A stretch of DNA of 7,724 nt from Candidatus Omnitrophota bacterium. Lineage in GTDB: Bacteria; Omnitrophota; Gorgyraeia; Gygaellales; Profunditerraquicolaceae. The DNA lies in NCBI GenBank assembly GCA_030018895.1, contig JASEHM010000038.1, positions 1 to 7,724 on the forward strand, given 5' to 3'. Below are positions 1 through 6,490 of the stretch, in pieces (positions within the stretch are counted from its first letter, which is position 1; the number at the start of each line of letters is the position of its first letter). Position numbers and translations under genes: made by a program. The notes below the pieces were generated by a model, which worked only from the letters and a program-made list of their open reading frames with translations, made no database searches and was not told the origin of the DNA.

Positions 1-26
1 TCCCGCTTAAAGATTGCGGGAATGAC
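1..26. repeat. REP-like GC hairpin
   Basis: TCCCGC at 1-6 pairs perfectly with GCGGGA at 16-21 around a 9-nt AT-rich loop, followed by ATGAC. The layout (inverted CCCGC/GCGGG arms with an ATGAC/GTCAT flank) resembles short dispersed palindromes found between genes in many bacteria. Only one copy is visible here and it touches the window edge, so dispersed status is inferred. It could also be the terminator stem of a gene to the left, but no T-run follows on the plus strand. Confidence 0.45.
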
Positions 27-37
27 ACTCTGGCAGC

Positions 38-54
38 TAATTTGGACAGCAATG
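38..54 (+). repeat. 17-bp terminal inverted repeat, left copy
   Basis: TAATTTGGACAGCAATG occurs here and as its exact reverse complement in the last 17 bases of the window (7708-7724). A 17-bp exact match by chance in 7.7 kb is very unlikely. It probably belongs to a longer dispersed repeat that also includes the hairpin at 1-26. Confidence 0.7.
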
Positions 55-91
55 ACTAAAAACCTTTCTTTTTATAATTACACTGACTTTT

Positions 92-107
92 TTTAGTGTT
101 CACTAAA
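92..107. promoter_or_regulatory. operator-like palindrome upstream of the CDF promoter
   Basis: TTTAGTG and CACTAAA form perfect 7-bp arms separated by TT. The site ends 7 nt before the -35 box of the CDF promoter. A compact dyad of this kind upstream of a metal exporter is a reasonable binding site for a dimeric regulator, but I do not recognise the motif as that of a specific family, and no regulator gene lies in the window. Confidence 0.35.
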
Positions 108-114
108 TTAATAA

Positions 115-143
115 TTTACAATATAAATAAATAAACATATAAT
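115..143 (+). promoter_or_regulatory. sigma-70-type promoter for the CDF gene, probably leaderless
   Basis: TTTACA (115-120; 5 of 6 to the consensus -35) is followed after exactly 17 nt by TATAAT (138-143; perfect -10). With the usual 6-nt gap after the -10, transcription would start at about 150, the A of the CDF start codon. The bases before that ATG contain no Shine-Dalgarno sequence, which agrees with a leaderless transcript. The area is AT-rich, so a chance match is possible, but the spacing and both boxes are close to ideal. Confidence 0.6.
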
Positions 144-149
144 AACCCT

Positions 150-1022
150 ATGGAGATTTCAACTAAACAGCATTATAGAGACGTCAGGTATGTCTTACTC
201 CTCACTCTAGGCCTAAACTGGCTGGTAGCCTTGGTCAAAATTATCTACGGCGCATTAAGCCATTGCACAAGTATAGTTGCTGACGGGCTTCATTCCCTTT
301 CAGACGGCTTATCCAATATTATCGGTTTAATCGGAGTAAACCTTGCTTCCCAGCCCAAAGATAAAGACCATCCCTATGGTCACAAAAAATACGAGACATT
401 TTTTTCACTGGGGATTGCCCTGCTCCTTTTTATCCTCGCCTTAAGCCTGGCGCATAACGCCATAGAAAGAATTAAAAATCCGACTACGCCTAAAATTGAT
501 GCAAGAAGCTTTATTATAATGCTGCTTACTATGATAATTAATACCTGGGTAATGTATTATGAGCGCAAAAAAGGCAAGGCCCTAAAAAGCGATATCCTCA
601 TCTCTGATGCAATGCACACTAAGGCAGATATTTTTACCTCCCTCTCAGTTATAGTCGCGCTGATTATCATAAAACTTGGGGTGCCTATATTAGATCCGGT
701 TGTTACCATTATTATAGCGGTATTTATCGCTCATACAGGCTTAAAAATAGCCAAAGAAAGCTCAACCATACTCTGTGATACAGTAGCCATATTAGATATT
801 AAAAAAATTGAGGATGTCGTATTAGGGGTTAAAGGGGTAAAGGCCTGCCATAAAATACGGACCCGCGGCAGGCCGGATGATATATGCGTTGACTTACACG
901 TCCAGGTAAGCGGGAATATGCATATTGATAACGCACACAAAATAAGCTACGCGATTGAAGAAGCAATCAAAAAAGACATACCAGAAATAACTGATGTTGT
1001 TGTACACATGGAACCAAAGTAA
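150..1022 (+). CDS. cation diffusion facilitator (CDF) family metal exporter
   Basis: This 290-residue protein is a CDF antiporter, which exports divalent metal (Zn, possibly Cd, Co or Fe) from the cytoplasm in exchange for protons. Six hydrophobic segments lie at about 13-34, 41-63, 82-103, 119-137, 152-176 and 179-200, followed by a cytoplasmic ferredoxin-like dimerisation domain (about 213-290). The transport site is visible as HxxxD in TM2 (His48, Asp52) and HxxxD in TM5 (His156, Asp160). This HD-HD arrangement is usually linked to zinc preference, while FieF has DD-HD. The loop motif HPYGHKKYE (74-82) and the C-terminal histidines His250 and His286 match family metal sites. Length is typical. 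An in-frame stop at 132-134 with no start codon before 150 fixes the ATG, which has no Shine-Dalgarno. The gene stands alone and converges on the minus-strand operon. Family assignment is firm; the metal is inferred. Confidence 0.95.
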   Translation: MEISTKQHYRDVRYVLLLTLGLNWLVALVKIIYGALSHCTSIVADGLHSLSDGLSNIIGLIGVNLASQPKDKDHPYGHKKYETFFSLGIALLLFILALSLAHNAIERIKNPTTPKIDARSFIIMLLTMIINTWVMYYERKKGKALKSDILISDAMHTKADIFTSLSVIVALIIIKLGVPILDPVVTIIIAVFIAHTGLKIAKESSTILCDTVAILDIKKIEDVVLGVKGVKACHKIRTRGRPDDICVDLHVQVSGNMHIDNAHKISYAIEEAIKKDIPEITDVVVHMEPK

Positions 1023-1102
1023 CCGAGTACTGTTCTATCCAAAACAAGAAGTTTTGTTAAACCCAGGTTTTACATTAGCAACTTAAACTCAGCGGAATAT
1101 AC

Positions 1103-1594
1103 CTATTCTAAATACCCCAGCGGATCAACAGGAATATTGTTTTTTCTTACCTCAAAATGCAGATGCGACTGGACAACAGGATGATTTGCGTTTCCTGTTT
1201 TACCCACAGAGCCGATAATCTGACCCTGGCGAATGAGTTGATGATGAGTAATAAAAATTTTAGAGAGGTGGCCATAAAGAGTAGTAATTCCATATGCATG
1301 CTTTAAGACAATATATTTTCCCATGCCAGGGCTTTCAGAAACAGTAATTACCATCCCAAAACAGCTAGCCCTGACAGGAACACCTGTCTCAGCAAAAAAA
1401 TCAACCCCCTGATGAAGCCTATTCCCATTGCGGCGCGCGCCAAAATAACCTTCTCCCCGGTTATCATTACGAATGATTATATCGGTTTTATACTCTATAG
1501 GGCAGAGAAAATAAACCTTATCCAGAAAATAAAGGCTGATAACCAGATATAAAGGTAAGCTGATAAGGAATAAAATCAAGATAAGTCTTTTCAT
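1103..1594 (-). CDS. membrane-anchored M23 (LytM-type) metallopeptidase
   Basis: The 163-residue product has one N-terminal hydrophobic segment (about 3-24), either an uncleaved anchor or a signal peptide, and then an M23 zinc peptidase domain (about 45-160). The metal-site motifs are intact: HxxxD (His61, Asp65) and HLH (His144, His146), with His109 in YGHL. It is therefore probably an active peptidoglycan endopeptidase in the periplasm, unlike the degenerate EnvC/NlpD-type activators that have lost zinc ligands. It is short, with no LysM or coiled-coil region, so it is close to a bare catalytic domain on a tether. It starts 23 nt after the lnt stop, with a weak AGG 4 nt before the ATG, and is likely the last gene of the operon. 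Cell-wall turnover is the expected role; the substrate bond cannot be read from the sequence. Confidence 0.9.
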   Translation of the reverse strand: MKRLILILFLISLPLYLVISLYFLDKVYFLCPIEYKTDIIIRNDNRGEGYFGARRNGNRLHQGVDFFAETGVPVRASCFGMVITVSESPGMGKYIVLKHAYGITTLYGHLSKIFITHHQLIRQGQIIGSVGKTGNANHPVVQSHLHFEVRKNNIPVDPLGYLE

Positions 1595-1617
1595 TTAACC
1601 TGAATAGGGTTTCGCCT

Positions 1618-3162
1618 TCATGAGTCTTTGGCTCTAAATAAACTGCTAAGGCGAAGCTTTGGATAAATTATTACAAATAAAAAACATACCAGGATAAACA
1701 CATCCCCATACCTTGTGTAAAAGGTTAGGGGTTTTTTAGAGGCCTTTATTTCCTGCGTATCAATCCCGCTAACAAATATATCCCTCCCAAGATTATCCTT
1801 AACACGGGAAATAATTTTCCCTGTAGGCATGATAAACCCTGAGATACCGGTATTTGCACAGCGCGCTAAATAAAGACGGTTTTCTACTGCCCTGAACACA
1901 GATGCCTGCAAATGCTGGCCTGAAGCAGATGTCTTTTTATACCATGCGTCATTGGTAATGTTAATTAAAAAATCCGCGCCTTTTTGAACAAACCGCCGGG
2001 ATATTTCCGGAAATAAATCCTCAAAACAAATAAGCACGGAAAACTTGGTTAAAGAACCTGCTAATTCTAAAACAGTGTAATCTTTGCCTGCCGTAATATC
2101 TCCGATAGGAACAACAGTTTGCAGAAATGAAAAAAGCTCCTTAAACGGTATATATTCGCCAAAAGGAACCAGATGTAATTTATCATATCGGCCGGCAATT
2201 CCGCCTTCTTTATTAATCAATAATGCGCTATTAAGATACTTTTGGCCATCTTTAATTACGCTTCCTATAAGCAGAGGAGTTTTTATTTCTTTGCCTAAAT
2301 TAAAAATATCCTCAATGCCCCAATCATCCTCGCCTAATAATCCCGGAGCAGATGCCTCAGGCCAAATAATCAACTCCGGTTTACGGCAAGCTGCCTTTTT
2401 TGTTAGCTGTATATACCTATCTAAAATATAACTGCGACTTGAGATATCCCACTTTAATTCCTGAGGAATATTGCCTTGAATAACGGAAATCTTCATTCGC
2501 ACATCGTCTTTTGCGCATCGCACCTCATAGATTCGGAAATAACCGTATACTATGGATAGGCAAATCACTAATATGGTCAAAATATATTTCCATTTTTTGC
2601 TAACGACTAACGGCCAACGACTAACAACCAAATACACTAAAACATTCGCTATCATCACCAAAAACGAGACTCCTAAGGCGCCTGTAACATCAGCAATCTG
2701 GATAACCGGCAAATTAAGATACTGTGAATAACCTAAGAGCGCCCAGGGAAAGCCGGTAAAAAGGTAGGAACGGATATACTCAAGTAAAACCCAAAAACAA
2801 GGAACGATAATTAGCGTATAGCGTGCAGCGTATAGCGCATAGAAAAGGCCAAAAAAACCAAAATATAATGCCAGATATAAAATAAGAAAAATCGTCCCTA
2901 GCAAAGTAACATGAATAAGCCAATAAATAATGCCTGTCCAAAAAATAATGCCTGCAAGATAAAAAAGCAGGAATGTCTTAGTCAAAGACTTTCCTTTTAC
3001 AGCGAAGAATAACGGCACAAAACCAAACCAGGCAAATATCCAGCAATAAGCCAAATGCGAAAAAGACAAAACCAGCAATATCGCGCCAACAAAACAAACA
3101 AGCAACTCTTTACCTAAAAACCAAGGGCCAATGGCCAAGAACTTATTTACTTGCCGCAGCAT
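1618..3162 (-). CDS. lnt: apolipoprotein N-acyltransferase
   Basis: Lnt transfers an acyl chain from phospholipid to the amino group of the lipid-modified N-terminal cysteine of lipoproteins, the last maturation step in the inner membrane of diderms. The 514 residues (E. coli about 512) have an N-terminal multi-pass region (to about 205), a nitrilase-like periplasmic domain (about 223-475) and a final membrane helix (about 487-500). The catalytic triad is intact: Glu269 in WPEA, Lys328 in YDKLHLVPFGEY and Cys379 in ICFED. GFPW (137-140) and QGNIPQELKWD (229-239) are also family hallmarks. The ATG lies inside the last codons of secA (16-nt overlap) without a well-placed Shine-Dalgarno, so translation is probably coupled to secA; a slightly later start is possible. 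Two heptad arrays lie inside the membrane-domain coding region. Confidence 0.96.
   Translation of the reverse strand: MLRQVNKFLAIGPWFLGKELLVCFVGAILLVLSFSHLAYCWIFAWFGFVPLFFAVKGKSLTKTFLLFYLAGIIFWTGIIYWLIHVTLLGTIFLILYLALYFGFFGLFYALYAARYTLIIVPCFWVLLEYIRSYLFTGFPWALLGYSQYLNLPVIQIADVTGALGVSFLVMIANVLVYLVVSRWPLVVSKKWKYILTILVICLSIVYGYFRIYEVRCAKDDVRMKISVIQGNIPQELKWDISSRSYILDRYIQLTKKAACRKPELIIWPEASAPGLLGEDDWGIEDIFNLGKEIKTPLLIGSVIKDGQKYLNSALLINKEGGIAGRYDKLHLVPFGEYIPFKELFSFLQTVVPIGDITAGKDYTVLELAGSLTKFSVLICFEDLFPEISRRFVQKGADFLINITNDAWYKKTSASGQHLQASVFRAVENRLYLARCANTGISGFIMPTGKIISRVKDNLGRDIFVSGIDTQEIKASKKPLTFYTRYGDVFILVCFLFVIIYPKLRLSSLFRAKDS
2598..2632. repeat. degenerate heptad array 1 inside lnt
   Basis: Read in the lnt sense, the array is GTT followed by AGTC, GGCC, AGTC and AGCA, four tandem 7-mers with a more diverged one at the 5' end. 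On the plus strand the exact 10-mer AACGACTAAC occurs at 2602-2611 and 2616-2625, 14 nt apart. It encodes LVVSRWPLVVS (residues 178-188), in the stretch between predicted membrane helices, where LVVS appears twice. Confidence 0.7.
2813..2840. repeat. degenerate heptad array 2 inside lnt
   Basis: On the plus strand there are exactly four 7-mers: constant AGCG followed by TAT, TGC, TAT and CAT. The 11-mer AGCGTATAGCG is exact at 2813-2823 and 2827-2837. It encodes residues of the YALYAARYTLI segment (108-118) in the membrane domain. The array is 28 nt long, so whole-array insertion would shift the frame unless compensated. Confidence 0.7.
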
Positions 3163-6100
3163 TTTTTATATTTTTTACCTGACCCGCAAGGACAGGGATC
3201 ATTGCGGCCAGCCTTATGGCTGCCGGATATAAAAGGGGTTTGTTTTAGGGTTTCTTGAGGCATAAATTGGCTTTCGTTATGGCTTTGGCTAAAGGAAGCC
3301 AAACCACTGCCTTGTGGCTTGTGGCTTTGGCTAAAGGAAGCCAAACCACTGCCTTGTGGCTTGTGGCTTTGGCTAAAGGAAGCCAAACCACTGCCTTGTG
3401 GCTTGTGGCTTTCTAAAGGCATCTGCTTAAGCTGCATATCAATGCCTCTAACCTCAGGATGCAATAATTCTTGCGCGGAGGAATTGAATACGCCTCTGAA
3501 TTTTTCCGGTTTTGCCGGCGTAAGCCTAAATATTGCCTCTATTGCCTCCCCCTCAATAGAAGTAATCATCTGCGCAAACATACTAAATGCCTCCCGCTTA
3601 TATTCTATTAAAGGGTCCCGCTGGCCATAAGCACGCAGGCCTATACCTTCTCTTAAGTAATCCATAGCATAGAGATGATCCTTCCATTTGCTGTCAATTA
3701 CCTGTAGGAAAACCATTCTTTCTAAATACCGCAATAGTTCTGCGCCGAAAGAGCCTTCTTTTTCTTCATAAGCGGCACTTATCGCATCAAATAAAATCTC
3801 CCTTACTGCATCCTGTTTTAAGTTTTCTATTTTTGAAACCGGAATACTTTCTATGCCAAAAGTCAATCTTATTGTATTAATTAATCCAACTGTATCTACT
3901 TCTTGCCCGGCTGTATCGCTAAGATGGGTATTTAAAATATTACCTGTGGTTTTTGAAATTATTTCCAGAATATTTTCTTTTAAGGAAATACCTTCTAATA
4001 TTTGTTTGCGCTGGCTATATATTATTTCCCTTTGTTTATTCATTACATTATCGTATTCTAAGAGCTGCTTTCTGATTTCAAAATTATGCTGTTCTACGCG
4101 GCGCTGCGCAATCTCAATAGAGCCGGAAATCCAGGGATGCTCTATTACCTGGCCGTCTTCTAAACCCAATTTATCCATAAGCCCTAAAATCCGCTCAGAA
4201 CCAAATAAACGCATTAAGTCATCCTCCAGTGCCACATAAAATCTTGATGAGCCGGGATCTCCCTGCCTGCCGGAACGGCCGCGCAACTGATTATCAATCC
4301 TGCGTGCCTCATGCCGCCCTGTGCCCAAGACATGCAAACCGCCGCAGTCAACCACCTTTTCATGCTCTTGACGTGTTTCCCTTTTATATTTCTCTAATGA
4401 TTTTTTGTATTCATCTTCAAGATTTAAACCTTCGGGTTTTAAGTCATTGCCCAATTTGAGATTAAGCTTAGCAAGGCTTTTCGCCATATATTCAGGATTG
4501 CCCCCTAATAAAATATCAGTCCCTCTTCCTGCCATATTCGTGGCAATGGTTACTGCTTTATATCTTCCGGCCTGGGCAATAATCTGCGCCTCTGATTCAT
4601 GGTATTTTGCGTTTAATACCTGATGAGGAATGCCCCGGCGTTTTAGCATATCTGAAAGATGCTCAGATCTATTAATAGAGATAGTGCCGACTAAAACAGG
4701 CCTTCCAGTATTATAAAGCTCGGCTATTTCCTCAACTACCGCGTTAAATTTCTCTTTTTCTGTTTTATAAACGCGGTCAGGATAATTCATGCGCACTAAT
4801 GCCCTGTTAGTAGGAATAACCACTACATCCAATTGATAAATATTTTTAAACTCAGAAGCCTCGGTAAAGGCAGTTCCGGTCATGCCGCTAAGCTTCTCAT
4901 ACATACGAAAATAATTTTGTAAAGTAACTGTGGCCAAGGTTTGATTCTCACGTTCAATCTTTAGGCCCTCTTTTGATTCAACTGCCTGGTGCAAACCATC
5001 TGACCAGCGCCTGCCAGGCATAAGCCGGCCGGTAAACTCATCCACAATAATCACCTGTCCATCTTTAACCACATAATCCACGTCGCGCCGGAAAAACTCC
5101 TTTGCGCGCAAGGCCTGAATCGTATGATGCCGGTATTCCATTGTTTCTATATTATGCATGGATTCTACTCCCCATGCCTTAGCAGCCTTTGCTTCACCCT
5201 CATCAGTAAGGGCGGTTGTATGCGCTTTTTCATCCGCGATATAATCAAACCCTTTTGTGATATCCTCTCCCTTGTGTTTTGCGTCTATTTCATCATTTTC
5301 AGTTATGCGCCTTCCTTTTAGGCGCTCTACAATCGCTTTCGCTGTATAATATTTTTCTGTTGATTCCTCAGCAGGGCCGGAGATAATTAAAGGGGTGCGC
5401 GCCTCATCAATCAAGATTGAATCCACTTCGTCAACAATAGCATAATAAAAAGGCCTCTGTGCTAAATCTGCGATTTCATATTTCATATTATCGCGCAGAT
5501 AATCAAACCCAAATTCATTGTTTGTTCCATAGGTTATATCGCAGCCGTAAGCAATTTTTCTTTCGCTATCCTGCATTTCATGCTGGATAACTCCGACTCT
5601 TAGGCCTAAAAATTCATATACCGGCCCCATCCACTCCCTGTCCCGGCGTGCCAGATAATCATTGACCGTAACAATATGCACCCCTTTACCTAATAAGGCA
5701 TTGAGATACGCGGGTAAAGTCGCTATCAGGGTCTTTCCTTCTCCGGTTGCCATCTCTGCAATTCTGCCTTCATGCAAAACCGCGCCACCTGCTATTTGAA
5801 CATCAAAATGACGCAGGCCAATTGTGCGTTTAGCTGCCTCCCTTACTACTGCAAAAACTTCAGGGAGTATCTGGCTAAAGATTTGATTACGGGTTAATTT
5901 CAATCGTTCTTTTAATTTAGCCTTTTCTTCAGGAATAACCACAGAAAGCATCATTTTTTCTATTTCTTTTATTTGCGGTTGGAATTCAGAAGATTTCCTT
6001 AAGATATGCTCTTTGAATTGATTGGTTTTATTCCTTAATTCACTATCAGAAAGCCGGCTAATTTCAGGCTCAAGGGAATTGACCTTAAAAACTAAAGAGC

Positions 6101-6230
6101 TAAGCTCAACCATTTTATTTAATGAAGGAGCAGGCATATCCTGATGCAAAACCATATTTATGCCTGGAAATTTTCTATTTATAACCGCCTGTTTTTGTTT
6201 AAGGATAGTTTTTTTAATAAAACCTAACAT
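3147..6230 (-). CDS. secA: preprotein translocase ATPase SecA
   Basis: SecA is the ATP-driven motor that pushes unfolded preproteins through SecYEG. Visible elements in order: Walker A ATGEGKT (161-167), Walker B DEVD (267-270) followed by SILIDEARTPLIISGP, the preprotein cross-linking domain (about 225-400), DEFTGR (397-402), helicase motifs GRGTD (568-572) and QLRGRSGRQGD (648-658), the helical scaffold start LLEYDNVMNKQRE (723-735), and a C-terminal zinc tail with Cys1013, Cys1015, Cys1024 and Cys1025 that binds SecB or ribosomes in relatives. At 1027 residues it exceeds the E. coli protein (901). Part of the excess is about 24 extra residues near the N-terminus (roughly 15-50), and 42 more are three identical 14-residue repeats (941-982) in the linker. 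The start has GAGG 4 nt upstream. The stop overlaps lnt. Confidence 0.98.
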   Translation of the reverse strand: MLGFIKKTILKQKQAVINRKFPGINMVLHQDMPAPSLNKMVELSSLVFKVNSLEPEISRLSDSELRNKTNQFKEHILRKSSEFQPQIKEIEKMMLSVVIPEEKAKLKERLKLTRNQIFSQILPEVFAVVREAAKRTIGLRHFDVQIAGGAVLHEGRIAEMATGEGKTLIATLPAYLNALLGKGVHIVTVNDYLARRDREWMGPVYEFLGLRVGVIQHEMQDSERKIAYGCDITYGTNNEFGFDYLRDNMKYEIADLAQRPFYYAIVDEVDSILIDEARTPLIISGPAEESTEKYYTAKAIVERLKGRRITENDEIDAKHKGEDITKGFDYIADEKAHTTALTDEGEAKAAKAWGVESMHNIETMEYRHHTIQALRAKEFFRRDVDYVVKDGQVIIVDEFTGRLMPGRRWSDGLHQAVESKEGLKIERENQTLATVTLQNYFRMYEKLSGMTGTAFTEASEFKNIYQLDVVVIPTNRALVRMNYPDRVYKTEKEKFNAVVEEIAELYNTGRPVLVGTISINRSEHLSDMLKRRGIPHQVLNAKYHESEAQIIAQAGRYKAVTIATNMAGRGTDILLGGNPEYMAKSLAKLNLKLGNDLKPEGLNLEDEYKKSLEKYKRETRQEHEKVVDCGGLHVLGTGRHEARRIDNQLRGRSGRQGDPGSSRFYVALEDDLMRLFGSERILGLMDKLGLEDGQVIEHPWISGSIEIAQRRVEQHNFEIRKQLLEYDNVMNKQREIIYSQRKQILEGISLKENILEIISKTTGNILNTHLSDTAGQEVDTVGLINTIRLTFGIESIPVSKIENLKQDAVREILFDAISAAYEEKEGSFGAELLRYLERMVFLQVIDSKWKDHLYAMDYLREGIGLRAYGQRDPLIEYKREAFSMFAQMITSIEGEAIEAIFRLTPAKPEKFRGVFNSSAQELLHPEVRGIDMQLKQMPLESHKPQGSGLASFSQSHKPQGSGLASFSQSHKPQGSGLASFSQSHNESQFMPQETLKQTPFISGSHKAGRNDPCPCGSGKKYKKCCGK
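3285..3410 (-). repeat. three perfect 42-bp tandem copies in the secA linker
   Basis: Units 3369-3410, 3327-3368 and 3285-3326 are identical base for base and encode SHKPQGSGLASFSQ three times (residues 941-982). Each unit equals six heptads, with three related ones at its start in the coding sense (AAGCCAC twice, then AAGGCAG). On the plus strand each unit can form a hairpin: TTGGCT and AGCCAA around AAAGGA, extendable to 11 bp with one bulge by including the flanking GTGG/CCAC. Perfect identity suggests recent expansion. The linker is flexible and poorly conserved, so extra copies are probably tolerated. Confidence 0.95.
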
Positions 6231-6490
6231 TTTTCCTCACCTTACCTAAGAAGCAGAAAATTTATAATATTTCAATTTTCAGAAGAAGCTCATTTGTTAA
6301 TGTCAAATGACAAAGCACAAAATTCAAAATAATACCAAAGCACAAATACCAAATGTCAAAACCTGTTTTGAATTTTGTCATTTGACATTTGGATTTATTT
6401 TGTCATTTGAATTTTATCATTTGACATTAACGTTGAACACTTCCAAGAACTAAACTATTACAAAAATTTTCCCCTTTTGTTTTTTCTTAA
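6231..6490. other. prfB-secA intergenic spacer
   Basis: This 260-nt gap has no plausible gene. Its middle half is the mirror-palindrome heptad array at 6296-6431. The part next to secA is AT-rich and contains its ribosome site (GAGG just before 6230). I find no convincing -35/-10 pair for secA and no GC stem with a T-run after prfB, so read-through from prfB into secA is the default view. Confidence 0.6.
6296..6431. repeat. 136-nt mirror palindrome built of GNNNTTT heptads
   Basis: The outer 15 nt of each arm are perfect reverse complements (6296-6310 and 6417-6431), and the centre lies between 6363 and 6364. Reading outward from the centre on either strand, each 68-nt arm has a GTTTT start, four heptads, a TTTT interruption and four heptads, with no indels between arms. 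The heptads follow GNNNTTT (last base A in two positions); the variable triplets include ACA, TCA, TGC, AAT, GTA and GAT. By my hand count about 51 of 68 positions pair. If transcribed, it would form a long imperfect AU-rich stem between prfB and secA. Confidence 0.85.

Noticed and set aside
1040..1056. Hairpin CAAAAC/GTTTTG between the convergent CDF and M23 genes as a bidirectional terminator
   Set aside because: The stem is only 6 bp with a low GC content, and no T-run follows on either strand.
3285..3410. Three regularly spaced identical repeats as a small CRISPR array
   Set aside because: The units are directly tandem with no unique spacers, lie in frame within secA and have no cas genes nearby.
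3319..3630. Plus-strand open frame of 103 codons with a repeated Trp-Leu-rich peptide
   Set aside because: It is the antisense of secA; its repeats simply mirror the 42-bp units, it has no ribosome site, and SecA coding is unambiguous.
6296..6431. The palindrome as a transposon end pair, MITE or rho-independent terminator
   Set aside because: It has no target-site duplication that I can see, no GC-rich stem with a T-run, and its internal heptad structure is not explained by either.
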